From NCBI GenBank assembly GCA_903837825.1, contig CAILVZ010000042.1, forward strand, positions 1 through 64,000: a DNA stretch of 64,000 bases, read 5' to 3'. This DNA is from Akkermansiaceae bacterium (GTDB lineage Bacteria > Verrucomicrobiota > Verrucomicrobiia > Verrucomicrobiales > Akkermansiaceae). The first letter of the stretch is position 1. Each line of letters starts with the position of its first letter. Below the pieces are notes generated by a model. The model saw only the letters and a list, made by a program, of their open reading frames with translations. It was not told the DNA's origin and made no database searches. The translations under genes were made by a program, and so were the position numbers. Of the stretch, positions 18,468 to 26,538 are shown piece by piece.

Positions 18468-20681
18468 TCATGACAGACTGCTTGAATGGCTTAGGACGGA
18501 AGCCTGATTCTTATTGAAAATGCAAGATACCTCCGCGCCGCATTTACGAAGTTCAGCATATCCCCATGCCAACCTGTCCTTTTTGGTTTTTTCTGCATCA
18601 AGAACCAGTAGGACCATGTCCATCATCCCGGCCATTGCAAGCGTCTTGCTTGTTGGGTCGACCACTGGCATATCAAACACAACGTAGTCGAACTTGCTCT
18701 CTTTGATGGCGGGTAACATCTTATTAAGCTGCACTGAGGTAATGCTCATCTGTGCGCAATCAGCGGAATCACCAGACAACGGCTGATAAACCCCAGGCGC
18801 CACCTGCCGTATATCCTGACTGTCACTCATCAAAAGTGCGCTTCTTAATGTTGCATCTTGGATTCCCTCGCGTGCTGATTGAGTTTCGATCATTGGGCTG
18901 ATTGAGATAATCAGCACCTTGGTTCCACCGGCGTTCGCAAGGGATTTTGCAAGGCCACTTGCAATCGTCGTTACCCCTGCGCCTTTTGACAATCCAGTCA
19001 CCCCGATGATCTTTGGGTGGTGCGTGACATGGTTTGCCGCAAAGCTAAAGAGAATTCGATCCCTGATTGCTTCAACGTAGTGAAAAATTCCTTTGGATCG
19101 TTGATCACCTTCCATGTTGGAGGCCCCCTTGCCTAATATGGTAGGTGGTTGATTTCGCGAAGTCGCGTTGCCAAGAATTCGATTCAAGGCACCTTCCATT
19201 TTTAGCTTCGGAATTGCAATCAAGAGCGGCAATTGCATCCGATTCTCAATCTCCATGGGCCTCTGGATCCTCCGATCGATCAACAGTTCGATCATAAACG
19301 CGAGGCCCAATCCAAGAGCAAGCCCACCACCAGCGAAGCCCATCATGATTTTTTCCGACTTTTTGTCATAGTAGCGGAATGGCCGTGACGGCTGCTGAAC
19401 CATGGTGATATTCGGCATCCGTGATGGATCGAGTGCCTGGTCGACACGCGCATTTTTTAGGTTGGTTTCGAGAAGGCGATATTCTGCTTCTTCCATTTCC
19501 TTCCGGCGGCTTAGTTCCTCAATTTCCGCACCAACCGTGTATTGCTTTTGGAACAACTCACTGATTTCATTCAAGTGTGATTGGTAGACGCTGATTTTAG
19601 CATCGATTGAAGCAAGCTTTGCTCGGGAGGTGATGAGGCTCATCTTTACGCCGAGTGGCTCCGGGTCTTTGCCTATCTGCGCTGTAGCAAGGGATGGGTA
19701 GTTTTGAACCATTTCCCGGATCTTCTTCTCATAGGCAGCGACTCGACTGCGATTGAGGAGGAGAAGTTGGTTGCCATTGGTGAATTTCATTCCAAGTTCG
19801 ATTTCTCGCTTATGGAGAAACTCGAGCATCTCTGATGCTGTCTTGTATTCGGCCACAACATCCGGTGGCGCTTCAGGCAGGAGACCTCCTGCGTGTGGGA
19901 CCAGTTCGGAATGTGGTTCATCGCCTACCTGTCTACTCAGTTCGTCGAAATTTGCTTGTTGCTCAGCAAGTTCAGCCTTCGCATTCATGAGCTCTTCAAT
20001 GGTGCGTGCTCGCTGAGAAGAAAGGGCACTTGTTGCATCCGCGAGCGATACAAACCCAGACTCCGTTCTGAGTTTGTCTAATGCCCGCTCCGTGTTTTGG
20101 AGTTTGTCATGAACCTCTTTGTTTTGTTTCGCGACCATATCGAATGCCGCTGCGGAGCGATGGATCTCGAGATGCTTCTCAAAATAGCGATCGATCAGTG
20201 CTTGGAGCACCCTTTTTGCAATTTCTGGGCTATGGTTATTGTATGTTACCACCAACACGTTCGCGCTTTGCCCGACCGTAACCCCGAGGCCGCCTGCGAT
20301 CGCGTCCGCTGCATCATCGGGTGAGCCCTTACCGTTGATCGCAGGGATGAGGTTTTTGGCACCTAGGCGTTCCGCGACATCGCTGGCAAGGTCAGCACTT
20401 CGAATGATTTCAATTTCCGTGTTGATGACGCCTCCTCCAGGGTTGGCATCTGGATCGCTTTGGGACTGGTATGGATCGATCGTCCCGCGCTCAAGGACAT
20501 AACGAATTAGGAGTTTTGCTTCTGACTGATAGAATGCTTCGCGTCTGAGATAGGTCGTTACTGCGGCGGCGAGGCCAATCGCTGTGACGCCGACGATGAG
20601 CCACCTGCGCTTTGTCACGACAAAGCACGCGTCATCGAGAGTAAATGCAGACTGCACTGGCACATGATTCGGTTTTTGCAT
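18468..20681 (-). CDS. Wzc/GumC-type chain-length protein with degenerate ATPase
   Basis: A 737-residue polysaccharide co-polymerase. The Wzz domain has a first membrane span near 27-46, long periplasmic helices (about 185-260 and 350-410), a PSRPFRYYDKK proline-rich motif near 432 and a second span near 446-468. A BY-kinase-type cytoplasmic domain follows (about 550-720). Its P-loop reads GLSKGAGVTT at 563-572: the catalytic GKT/GKS lysine is Val570. The Walker A' Asp pair is replaced (LIISISPM), although a Walker B-like VVFDMP remains. The tail has no tyrosine cluster. It probably controls chain length structurally without kinase activity. It leads the operon with the outer-membrane protein gene upstream. 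Confidence 0.87.
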   Translation of the reverse strand: MQKPNHVPVQSAFTLDDACFVVTKRRWLIVGVTAIGLAAAVTTYLRREAFYQSEAKLLIRYVLERGTIDPYQSQSDPDANPGGGVINTEIEIIRSADLASDVAERLGAKNLIPAINGKGSPDDAADAIAGGLGVTVGQSANVLVVTYNNHSPEIAKRVLQALIDRYFEKHLEIHRSAAAFDMVAKQNKEVHDKLQNTERALDKLRTESGFVSLADATSALSSQRARTIEELMNAKAELAEQQANFDELSRQVGDEPHSELVPHAGGLLPEAPPDVVAEYKTASEMLEFLHKREIELGMKFTNGNQLLLLNRSRVAAYEKKIREMVQNYPSLATAQIGKDPEPLGVKMSLITSRAKLASIDAKISVYQSHLNEISELFQKQYTVGAEIEELSRRKEMEEAEYRLLETNLKNARVDQALDPSRMPNITMVQQPSRPFRYYDKKSEKIMMGFAGGGLALGLGLAFMIELLIDRRIQRPMEIENRMQLPLLIAIPKLKMEGALNRILGNATSRNQPPTILGKGASNMEGDQRSKGIFHYVEAIRDRILFSFAANHVTHHPKIIGVTGLSKGAGVTTIASGLAKSLANAGGTKVLIISISPMIETQSAREGIQDATLRSALLMSDSQDIRQVAPGVYQPLSGDSADCAQMSITSVQLNKMLPAIKESKFDYVVFDMPVVDPTSKTLAMAGMMDMVLLVLDAEKTKKDRLAWGYAELRKCGAEVSCIFNKNQASVLSHSSSLS

Positions 20682-21081
20682 CTGTTGCTAATCAAATATG
20701 CCTCATCAGGTTTGGGCCACTAGGCATGGCACGCTGCCGCCCTTGGTCGCATAGAGTGTGGTGACTCTAAAACCTGAGGTCTATTGGGGTTCTGGGCATG
20801 TACGATCCAATGATGCGACTGCGCAGAATCATCTGTGCGTCGGACCTGCCAGTGGCGCGTGGGTTGCGTCTGGGGGATCGAGGGGAATTGAGGGGAGCTG
20901 CCGGCTTTAGGCAGGATGAGGTTGGGGGGAATGCTTTAGGTCAATGAAAGTAGTTGACGAGAATTTAGCCGATTTGATTGGTCGTAGTGAAGTCTCTTTG
21001 TATCGGACTAACTTGTGTTTATATACTGCTACTATTATTTTGTTAGATCAATCGTAATTATCTAACTTTTCAACGCGTTTA
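20682..21081 (-). other. Intergenic region between beta-barrel gene and wzc-like gene
   Basis: These 400 bp carry no convincing ORF on either strand. The part next to the beta-barrel gene (about 20985-21080) is very AT-rich. On the minus strand a TATATA box lies near 21020 with a weak TTGATC-like element upstream, about 20 bp away. That spacing is too long to call a standard sigma-70 promoter. It is still the most likely place for transcription of the downstream polysaccharide genes to start, or for a 5' leader. Confidence 0.3.
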
Positions 21082-22320
21082 TTAAAAATTTACTGATATT
21101 TCAGCTGTGAGCTGGAACTGCTCCCATTCTGTATTGCCATGATTCAGACCATATCGGGCATTTGATTTGATTTCGGCTCGGCCGTTGAAAATCGGTTTTT
21201 GGTAGCCAATAAAAATTTCTGAGCGGCTATCATCTACAAGCGCGGTCGGAACATCCATAAGCGCCTCGTAGGATTGCATCTCAAAGAGCACACCTAGGCT
21301 TGCGGTTGATGCGGTGAAATTTCTCATGATTCTAGTGGAGACGGAAAGATCATTGACTAGGTAGTCTGATTGTGTGGCGGATGGCGTGGTGACATGCTGT
21401 AATGAGCTTTCCCATGTCCACAATGGATTGATTTCGCAATATGCGGCGAGGTACCCTGTCAGGCCAGCATGGCGATTGCTGAATTCGGCCTCATTGATAG
21501 CTTGATTCATGCCGATGGAGGCAAGGATTTGTACGCTTTCGGCAAGCTTGTAGCGGGTTTGGATTGATACGGTGCCCGTTTCATCGTTGCCAGTATTGTC
21601 GGACTGCATGGAGGAATAGCTGAGGGATGGCCCCATGCTAAATCGCTCGTCTGCCGACCAGAAAAAGCCCGTCTGGCCACTCATCGTTTGATACGAAACA
21701 AATCCAGCGGAGTCATAAGTCGAGGAGTCGTTGGACAGCCCAAGGTAGAACGATGTTTTGGGTGCAACTTGGTAAGTTCCTAACAATCTTACGCTGGTCA
21801 GACCAGTGGTTACAAACGTGCCTGTTAGGCTGTCGGTTGCGGCGGTTGAGCGGTATTGGGCTTCTGCCGTGATTGCTGATCTCGTGCCTTCGATTTTCGC
21901 CATGAGCCCACCTCGGTGGTTGACGCCATCGAGATCGGAATTTTCTGCGTAAAAACGAGCATTCGCCTCGTAGTCTGCATTGATCGTGATTGGCGCACCC
22001 CCCTCGGGGTCAGAGCTGTAGTGGATCTTCGGTGAAAGCATCATCGTGAATTCGTCACGTGGGTGGTGTTCATCGAGGAAAAAGTTTGAGTCGTATTGAG
22101 ATGCTAGGCCGATGGCGGTGCTGATAACGCCCTTGGTTGGCGACATTGTGGATAGTCCGTTGCCCCAAGGCTCGGTCGACATCCCGCTGAGGCCCAAGTT
22201 GGTTGAGGTTGCCAGTTGGGTGATCAGGCTTGCTGCACCTGCCAGAGGAAACGTCGCAATACTAAGGCTGATGACTGCGATTGCAGTGGTTAGGACATGG
22301 TGCTGGGGCTGGTTTCGCAT
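21082..22320 (-). CDS. Outer-membrane beta-barrel protein of the polysaccharide locus
   Basis: A predicted outer-membrane barrel of about 412 residues. The ATG at 22320 gives a clean signal peptide ending near LAGAAS. Longer in-frame starts up to 22701 would overlap the divergent gene at 22579 and place the signal sequence internally, so they are rejected. The body is made of alternating amphipathic strands rich in Tyr, Ser and Asp (YDSNFFLDEHHPRDEFTMML, KTSFYLGLSNDSSTYDSAGF) and ends in a C-terminal aromatic strand (QLTAEISVNF). It resembles the BBP2-type barrels that accompany exosortase-linked exopolysaccharide loci. It may be the export pore in place of a Wza/GumB lipoprotein, which is missing here. 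Confidence 0.75.
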   Translation of the reverse strand: MRNQPQHHVLTTAIAVISLSIATFPLAGAASLITQLATSTNLGLSGMSTEPWGNGLSTMSPTKGVISTAIGLASQYDSNFFLDEHHPRDEFTMMLSPKIHYSSDPEGGAPITINADYEANARFYAENSDLDGVNHRGGLMAKIEGTRSAITAEAQYRSTAATDSLTGTFVTTGLTSVRLLGTYQVAPKTSFYLGLSNDSSTYDSAGFVSYQTMSGQTGFFWSADERFSMGPSLSYSSMQSDNTGNDETGTVSIQTRYKLAESVQILASIGMNQAINEAEFSNRHAGLTGYLAAYCEINPLWTWESSLQHVTTPSATQSDYLVNDLSVSTRIMRNFTASTASLGVLFEMQSYEALMDVPTALVDDSRSEIFIGYQKPIFNGRAEIKSNARYGLNHGNTEWEQFQLTAEISVNF

Positions 22321-22578
22321 TGAGGGGGATTGAACCGGTCGATTCGTTCGATCATTAAGGGATTGGGCGTTCCATGTCAATCTCATTGGGAAACATGACG
22401 CGTGTTTCCAGAGGATCATCGGGGTTTCTTGAGGTGTTGGGTTAAGCCGCTGATCTAATGAGATTTCATTGGGTTTCATTTGGTTTCCGCAGGCCGCTGG
22501 TTTTTTGGGCTGCTGAGAAGACGCGGGGTTCGATGATTGATGGCTTGCGCGGGTGTTTTCCCGTTCTAGATTGCACCT

Positions 22579-23238
22579 ATGAAAGTTCGGCAGCGCATTC
22601 TTCTGAGGGCGGCATCGGTTTTGGCCGTCGTCTGGGCGTGCGTGTGGGGTATCCAGAGTTTGGCCGGATCGAGAAAAATCACTGCCGACCGGATAAGCCA
22701 TGAGATCGCCACGATGAACTTCGAGGATTGGTCTTCAGGCTCCACGGCGATGAATTCTGATGAAGTCAGGCGGCGTGAAGCAGAGATTCGTAGGCTGGCG
22801 GGTTTATTCAATCGTCTTGATTTCCAAGAGCGCGAAAGGAACCGTGAGAGTCGAGCGGGCGAGAGTTTCTTCCGCCGGCTTGCAGCTGGCGAGAAGTCAC
22901 TTTTCATTCAACTCACCGTGGTTGAGTCGATGAGCCGGTTCATGGAGTCACTTGATGGCATGAAGCCTCAGCAGCGGCGGCAGTTCGTCGAGCAGGGACT
23001 TAAGGAGATCCAGCAAGGGCGAACAGGTCAAGAAATGGCACGGGCCGATGAGCTCGGCGCGGATCTGCTTGATAAGATCAGCCAAGAAGGGATGCGCGCC
23101 TATTTTGAGAAAGCGAGTGCCGACACGAAGCTTGATTTGGCGCCGTTAATGGAAGCGATGAACGAGACGATGCAGGGGCTTCGGGGCAACGAGTTTCGTC
23201 CCCTTCTTCACAACAACGAGTCCCCTCCCCGCCCATGA
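22579..23238 (+). CDS. Membrane-anchored helical protein, function unknown
   Basis: A 219-residue protein that I do not recognise. An uncleaved hydrophobic N-terminal segment (about 7-28) is followed by a charged, largely helical region rich in Arg, Glu and Gln, with a likely coiled coil near 60-150. No catalytic motif is seen. Its stop overlaps the start of the pseudopilin gene (ATGA at 23235), making it first in an operon with the pseudopilin and an ABC exporter. A helper for the pseudopilin is possible but unproven. It is divergent from the beta-barrel gene. Confidence 0.75.
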   Translation: MKVRQRILLRAASVLAVVWACVWGIQSLAGSRKITADRISHEIATMNFEDWSSGSTAMNSDEVRRREAEIRRLAGLFNRLDFQERERNRESRAGESFFRRLAAGEKSLFIQLTVVESMSRFMESLDGMKPQQRRQFVEQGLKEIQQGRTGQEMARADELGADLLDKISQEGMRAYFEKASADTKLDLAPLMEAMNETMQGLRGNEFRPLLHNNESPPRP

Positions 23239-23747
23239 TGAGGAGCTCAGGCTTTACGCTGGTTGAATTGCTTGTGGTCCTTGGTTTGATTGCAGCGCTT
23301 TGCGGGATTGGATATCCATTAACTCTTTCTGTTGTGGGTAGATCTCACGAGGCTTCATGCGTGAATCATCTCCGGTCGCTTGGAGTGAGCCTGCAAAGCT
23401 ATCTCCAAGAGCATGGCGATACGATGCCCACGCTCGCCGCGGGCCGATCCTCGAAGAGCGAGGAGGTTGATGTGTTAGACTCTGTTCTCGCGCCTTACTC
23501 GGGTGGGTCCGATGCGTTCAGGTGTCCTGCCGACAGGAACCAATTCGATTTGACTGGATCGAGTTATTTCTGGAACTCGACGCAGAATGGGTTGCGCGTT
23601 TCTGAACTTGCGTTTTTTGGGATAAAGGATCGCCCCGACAAGATCCCGTTAATCACCGACATGGAGGCATGGCATCCCGGTGGTGTTAACCTTCTTTATG
23701 CGGATTTAAGCAGCTCTAACCAAACTCGGTTCGGCATTAGCCAATGA
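23235..23747 (+). CDS. Type II secretion-like pseudopilin with H-x9-D tail
   Basis: A 170-residue protein with a class III prepilin signal: SSG then FTLVELLVVLGLIAALCG, with Glu at +5 after the cleavage Gly. The globular part has paired Cys residues (positions near 48 and 97) and the ending HPGGVNLLYAD, the H-x9-D(G) pattern of DUF1559-like proteins that are greatly expanded in Planctomycetes and Verrucomicrobia. It is translationally coupled to the anchored protein upstream and sits 10 bp ahead of an ABC ATPase gene. Its partner pilus or secretion machinery is not in this window. Confidence 0.87.
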   Translation: MMRSSGFTLVELLVVLGLIAALCGIGYPLTLSVVGRSHEASCVNHLRSLGVSLQSYLQEHGDTMPTLAAGRSSKSEEVDVLDSVLAPYSGGSDAFRCPADRNQFDLTGSSYFWNSTQNGLRVSELAFFGIKDRPDKIPLITDMEAWHPGGVNLLYADLSSSNQTRFGISQ

Positions 23748-23757
23748 AATAATCGCC

Positions 23758-24654
23758 ATGCTTGTCGCTAGTGGACTCTCAAAAAAATTTGGTGGAAAGC
23801 CAGCGCTTTCCGACGTCTCGTTCCATGTGAAACGTGGAGAGATCTATGGCTTGCTGGGTCATAATGGCGCGGGCAAGAGCACCTCACTCGGGGTGGTTCT
23901 TGGCATGGTCATGCCCGATTCGGGCGACGTGACGATCGATGGAATTTCGGTTCTCCGAAATCGTTCGCGGGCATTGCGCAAGGTGGGTGCGATTTTCGAA
24001 TCGCCTGCGTTTTACGACTACTTGAGTGGATGGGACAATTTGAAGATTTTGATGGGCTACTCGGGCGGGTTCGATTCCACTGCGGCGCGAGCGGTGGTTG
24101 AGCGTGTTGGCCTTTCTCGGCGGATCCATTCCAAAGTCAGGACATATAGCCACGGCATGCGTCAGCGGCTTGCACTCGCGCAAGCCCTACTGCCGGAGCC
24201 TGAAGTTTTGCTTTTGGACGAGCCGACGGATGGACTCGATCCGGAAGGCATCAAGTGGTTTCGCGAGTTCATTCTGAAGCTTCGGGATGAGCGAGGCATG
24301 ACGGTTTTGTTTAACTCCCACCTGCTTGCCGAGGTCGAGTTGATGTGCGACCGGGTGGCGATCCTTCGTGAAGGAAAGCGGGTTTTTGAAGGAAGCATCG
24401 GCAGCATCCAAGATGATACGCGATTTTTTGAGGTCGACTTCGAGCCATGGGGGATTGCCTGTGGATTGGTGCACAGCGCCGGCGGTGAGGTTCGCGCGGT
24501 GGGGCGCATCAGTCTTCCTGCCACCGTGGATCCTGCGGCATTGGTCGAGACCTTGGTCCGTGCCGGTGTTGGAATCCGCAGCTTCTCGCCGATGCGGCGC
24601 TCATTAGAAGATCTTTACATGGAAATCCTTAACAGCGCTGGCAGTCCTAACTGA
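23758..24654 (+). CDS. ABC transporter ATP-binding protein (CcmA/DrrA-like)
   Basis: A 298-residue ATPase. Walker A is GHNGAGKS (about 33-40), the signature is YSHGMRQRLALA, Walker B is VLLLDEPTDGLDPEG and the switch His lies in NSHLLAEVE. An extra C-terminal domain of about 80 residues follows, as in the DrrA/NatA/Gld-type exporters. The permease gene starts 12 bp after its stop, so both form one ABC-2 transporter. Substrate unknown; being in an operon with a pseudopilin is unusual. Confidence 0.92.
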   Translation: MLVASGLSKKFGGKPALSDVSFHVKRGEIYGLLGHNGAGKSTSLGVVLGMVMPDSGDVTIDGISVLRNRSRALRKVGAIFESPAFYDYLSGWDNLKILMGYSGGFDSTAARAVVERVGLSRRIHSKVRTYSHGMRQRLALAQALLPEPEVLLLDEPTDGLDPEGIKWFREFILKLRDERGMTVLFNSHLLAEVELMCDRVAILREGKRVFEGSIGSIQDDTRFFEVDFEPWGIACGLVHSAGGEVRAVGRISLPATVDPAALVETLVRAGVGIRSFSPMRRSLEDLYMEILNSAGSPN

Positions 24655-24666
24655 AATTTGATTCAC

Positions 24667-25515
24667 ATGCTCTTTTTCCAACAACTTCGAGGCGAGCTAC
24701 GCAAGCTGTTTGCCAGGCCCAGAACCTGGATGGGGTATGGAGCCTTCATCCTCATGGAGGCGGTCATCTTGTTTGTCTATAAATTGGACCGCAGCCAGAA
24801 ATACATGCACGCCATGCTTGAGCGAAATGGGTTAGATTTCAGCACCTACTATAGCTCACTGAGCATTACGTTTACGATTATGCTTCTTAGCATGTTCCTG
24901 TTAGGCTCGATTTATTTTGCCTTGGTCGCGGGTGATATCGTCGCCAAGGAAAACGAAGATGGAAATCTCCGCTTGGTCTTCGCCCGACCCATCAGCCGGC
25001 TACGACTTCTACTGGTGAAGTATACTGCGGTATCGCTCTACACTTTCACCTTTGTATTCTTTGTTGGAATCACCGGTTACGCCATGGCCGTTGCCGCCGT
25101 TGGCTGGAAAGGCGGCTTGTTTGTCATGGAGCCAAAGATGAAAGTCTTTGCCGCTTACTCGGATTGGTGGGAGGGAGCGGGTCGCTTAGCGATGTCCGCT
25201 GGGGGTATCGGCGTAAGCATGATCACCCTTTCGTCCATCGCTTTCATGTTTTCCTGTTTTAAGATCAAACCCGCCGCCGCAACGATCATCACGCTCACCA
25301 TTCTTTTTGTGGACATGATCTTGCAAGGGTTTCCATTCTTTAAGCCTTACGAGAGTTGGTTCATTACTTGGCGCATGAGCGCGTGGGTCTTCATCATGGA
25401 GCAACAAATCTCATGGCCCAAAATCGTTGAGTCTTATGCGTTCCTCTTTGGGCTCAATGTCACCTTGTTCACGCTAGGCTGGATCTCATTCCAGAGCCGA
25501 GATTTCAAAACGTGA
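24667..25515 (+). CDS. ABC-2 type transporter permease
   Basis: A membrane protein of about 282 residues with six predicted spans. It begins MLFFQQLRGELRKLFARPRT, a cytoplasmic lead-in typical of ABC-2 permeases. GDIVAKENEDGNLRLVFARP, between spans, is the conserved G-x-E-x-G segment of the NatB/ABC2_membrane families. An in-frame TTG at 24658 would add three residues; the ATG at 24667 is preferred. It pairs with the ATPase encoded just before it. It converges with the M15-like peptidase gene, separated by six bases. Confidence 0.88.
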   Translation: MLFFQQLRGELRKLFARPRTWMGYGAFILMEAVILFVYKLDRSQKYMHAMLERNGLDFSTYYSSLSITFTIMLLSMFLLGSIYFALVAGDIVAKENEDGNLRLVFARPISRLRLLLVKYTAVSLYTFTFVFFVGITGYAMAVAAVGWKGGLFVMEPKMKVFAAYSDWWEGAGRLAMSAGGIGVSMITLSSIAFMFSCFKIKPAAATIITLTILFVDMILQGFPFFKPYESWFITWRMSAWVFIMEQQISWPKIVESYAFLFGLNVTLFTLGWISFQSRDFKT

Positions 25516-25521
25516 AACCGT

Positions 25522-26220
25522 TCACCAGTCGGTGTTGAAGCCGCGGGAGTCGATGTGGGTGAAATTCCAGTAACCACCGACACCTCCCTTGAAAAGCCCA
25601 CGCTCGCGGAGGTTCCGTGCGACTGCGGCCACCTTGGACGGGCGCGTAGGAAATTGCACATCGACCGCCACATTGGCCTGGTGCCATGAGCCGACCTTGG
25701 CGCCTTCGCAGTGCGCGTTGTAGGCAGGACAGCGGTAGGCAGAAACGACTTCCACCTCTTTCACATTCATTTCCAATGCGATGCGGTCTGCGACTCGGAG
25801 GGTATAGCCCATCCGCTTCCACCATTTTTTGGGCGGCAGCGTGTTCCAAATGGAGCCTTTGTTCTTGGCGTGTGCCTCGATCACCTGTTGGGCCGAGATG
25901 CTCTTCAGATTGAGGCTGGCGAGGTATCGGGCATACTCTTGCAAGCCGACCCCTTGCGTCCGAGCCCAGTCGGATGGCAGGTCAGGTAAAATGATCGACG
26001 GCGCGGGCGCTTGCACTTGCGAGAGCTCAGGTCTGCGCGGCTGGGTCTGGATGATCACCCGTGGGCCAGCGTCCACGGGTGCTTGAGCCGCGAAGGCCTC
26101 TGCCGAATTCGATGAAGCCAACCACCCAAGGCCCATCAGGCCAAGACCGCCGATGACGCTCCGACGGTCGATCGCGGCGGCTTGATGGGGCTGTCCTGTG
26201 GGCGGTTCTTGAGAAATCAT
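25522..26220 (-). CDS. Tat-exported M15/DUF882-type peptidase
   Basis: A murein-related D,D-peptidase-like protein of about 232 residues. DRRSVIGGLGLMGLGWLASS is a twin-arginine signal, so it is probably exported folded with its metal. The catalytic region has VVSAYRCPAYNAHCEGAKVG, SWHQANVAVDVQFP and NFTHIDSRG, giving the H-x6-D and H-x-D metal ligands of the YcbK/DUF882 branch of family M15. The ATG at 26220 is preferred to an in-frame TTG at 26247. It probably trims peptidoglycan cross-links or stem peptides. Confidence 0.82.
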   Translation of the reverse strand: MISQEPPTGQPHQAAAIDRRSVIGGLGLMGLGWLASSNSAEAFAAQAPVDAGPRVIIQTQPRRPELSQVQAPAPSIILPDLPSDWARTQGVGLQEYARYLASLNLKSISAQQVIEAHAKNKGSIWNTLPPKKWWKRMGYTLRVADRIALEMNVKEVEVVSAYRCPAYNAHCEGAKVGSWHQANVAVDVQFPTRPSKVAAVARNLRERGLFKGGVGGYWNFTHIDSRGFNTDW

Positions 26221-26538
26221 GAAACTGAAAGAGGCATCGACTGCCAACCGCAGCGAAATTCATGCCGAAACATGGAATGGGCGCTCGAAAGTTGGCGAAG
26301 TCGTGTGAAACCAAGCAGGCATGCCCGATGCGGCAAGTAAAAAAACCCCGACAGAGTCTAATTTGGTGCGAAAATCCTTACATTTTTCCCATTTTCGCAG
26401 GGAAGGCGCTTAAGTTTATTAAAATATCAAGGTTTCCAGATGGCCAGTCCTCATTGTGGCCCCCTCCGCACTTCCACAATCTGCCATTGCGGAAAATCCC
26501 GCCTGTTTTTCGGGCGCGTCCCATGCTTCAGTCCCCTC
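26221..26538. other. Divergent intergenic region upstream of U32 gene
   Basis: About 320 bp between the start of the minus-strand M15-like peptidase gene and the start of the plus-strand U32 gene. The middle (26335-26435) is AT-rich with runs of A and T and may hold the promoters of both. The plus-strand frame is open from 26440, but the residues before the ATG at 26539 do not resemble the U32 family. No riboswitch or terminator structure was recognised. Confidence 0.35.

Noticed and set aside
22321-22701. N-terminal extension of the outer-membrane beta-barrel protein
   Set aside because: It would overlap the divergent gene at 22579 and put the signal peptide in the middle of the protein; the ATG at 22320 gives a normal signal peptide.
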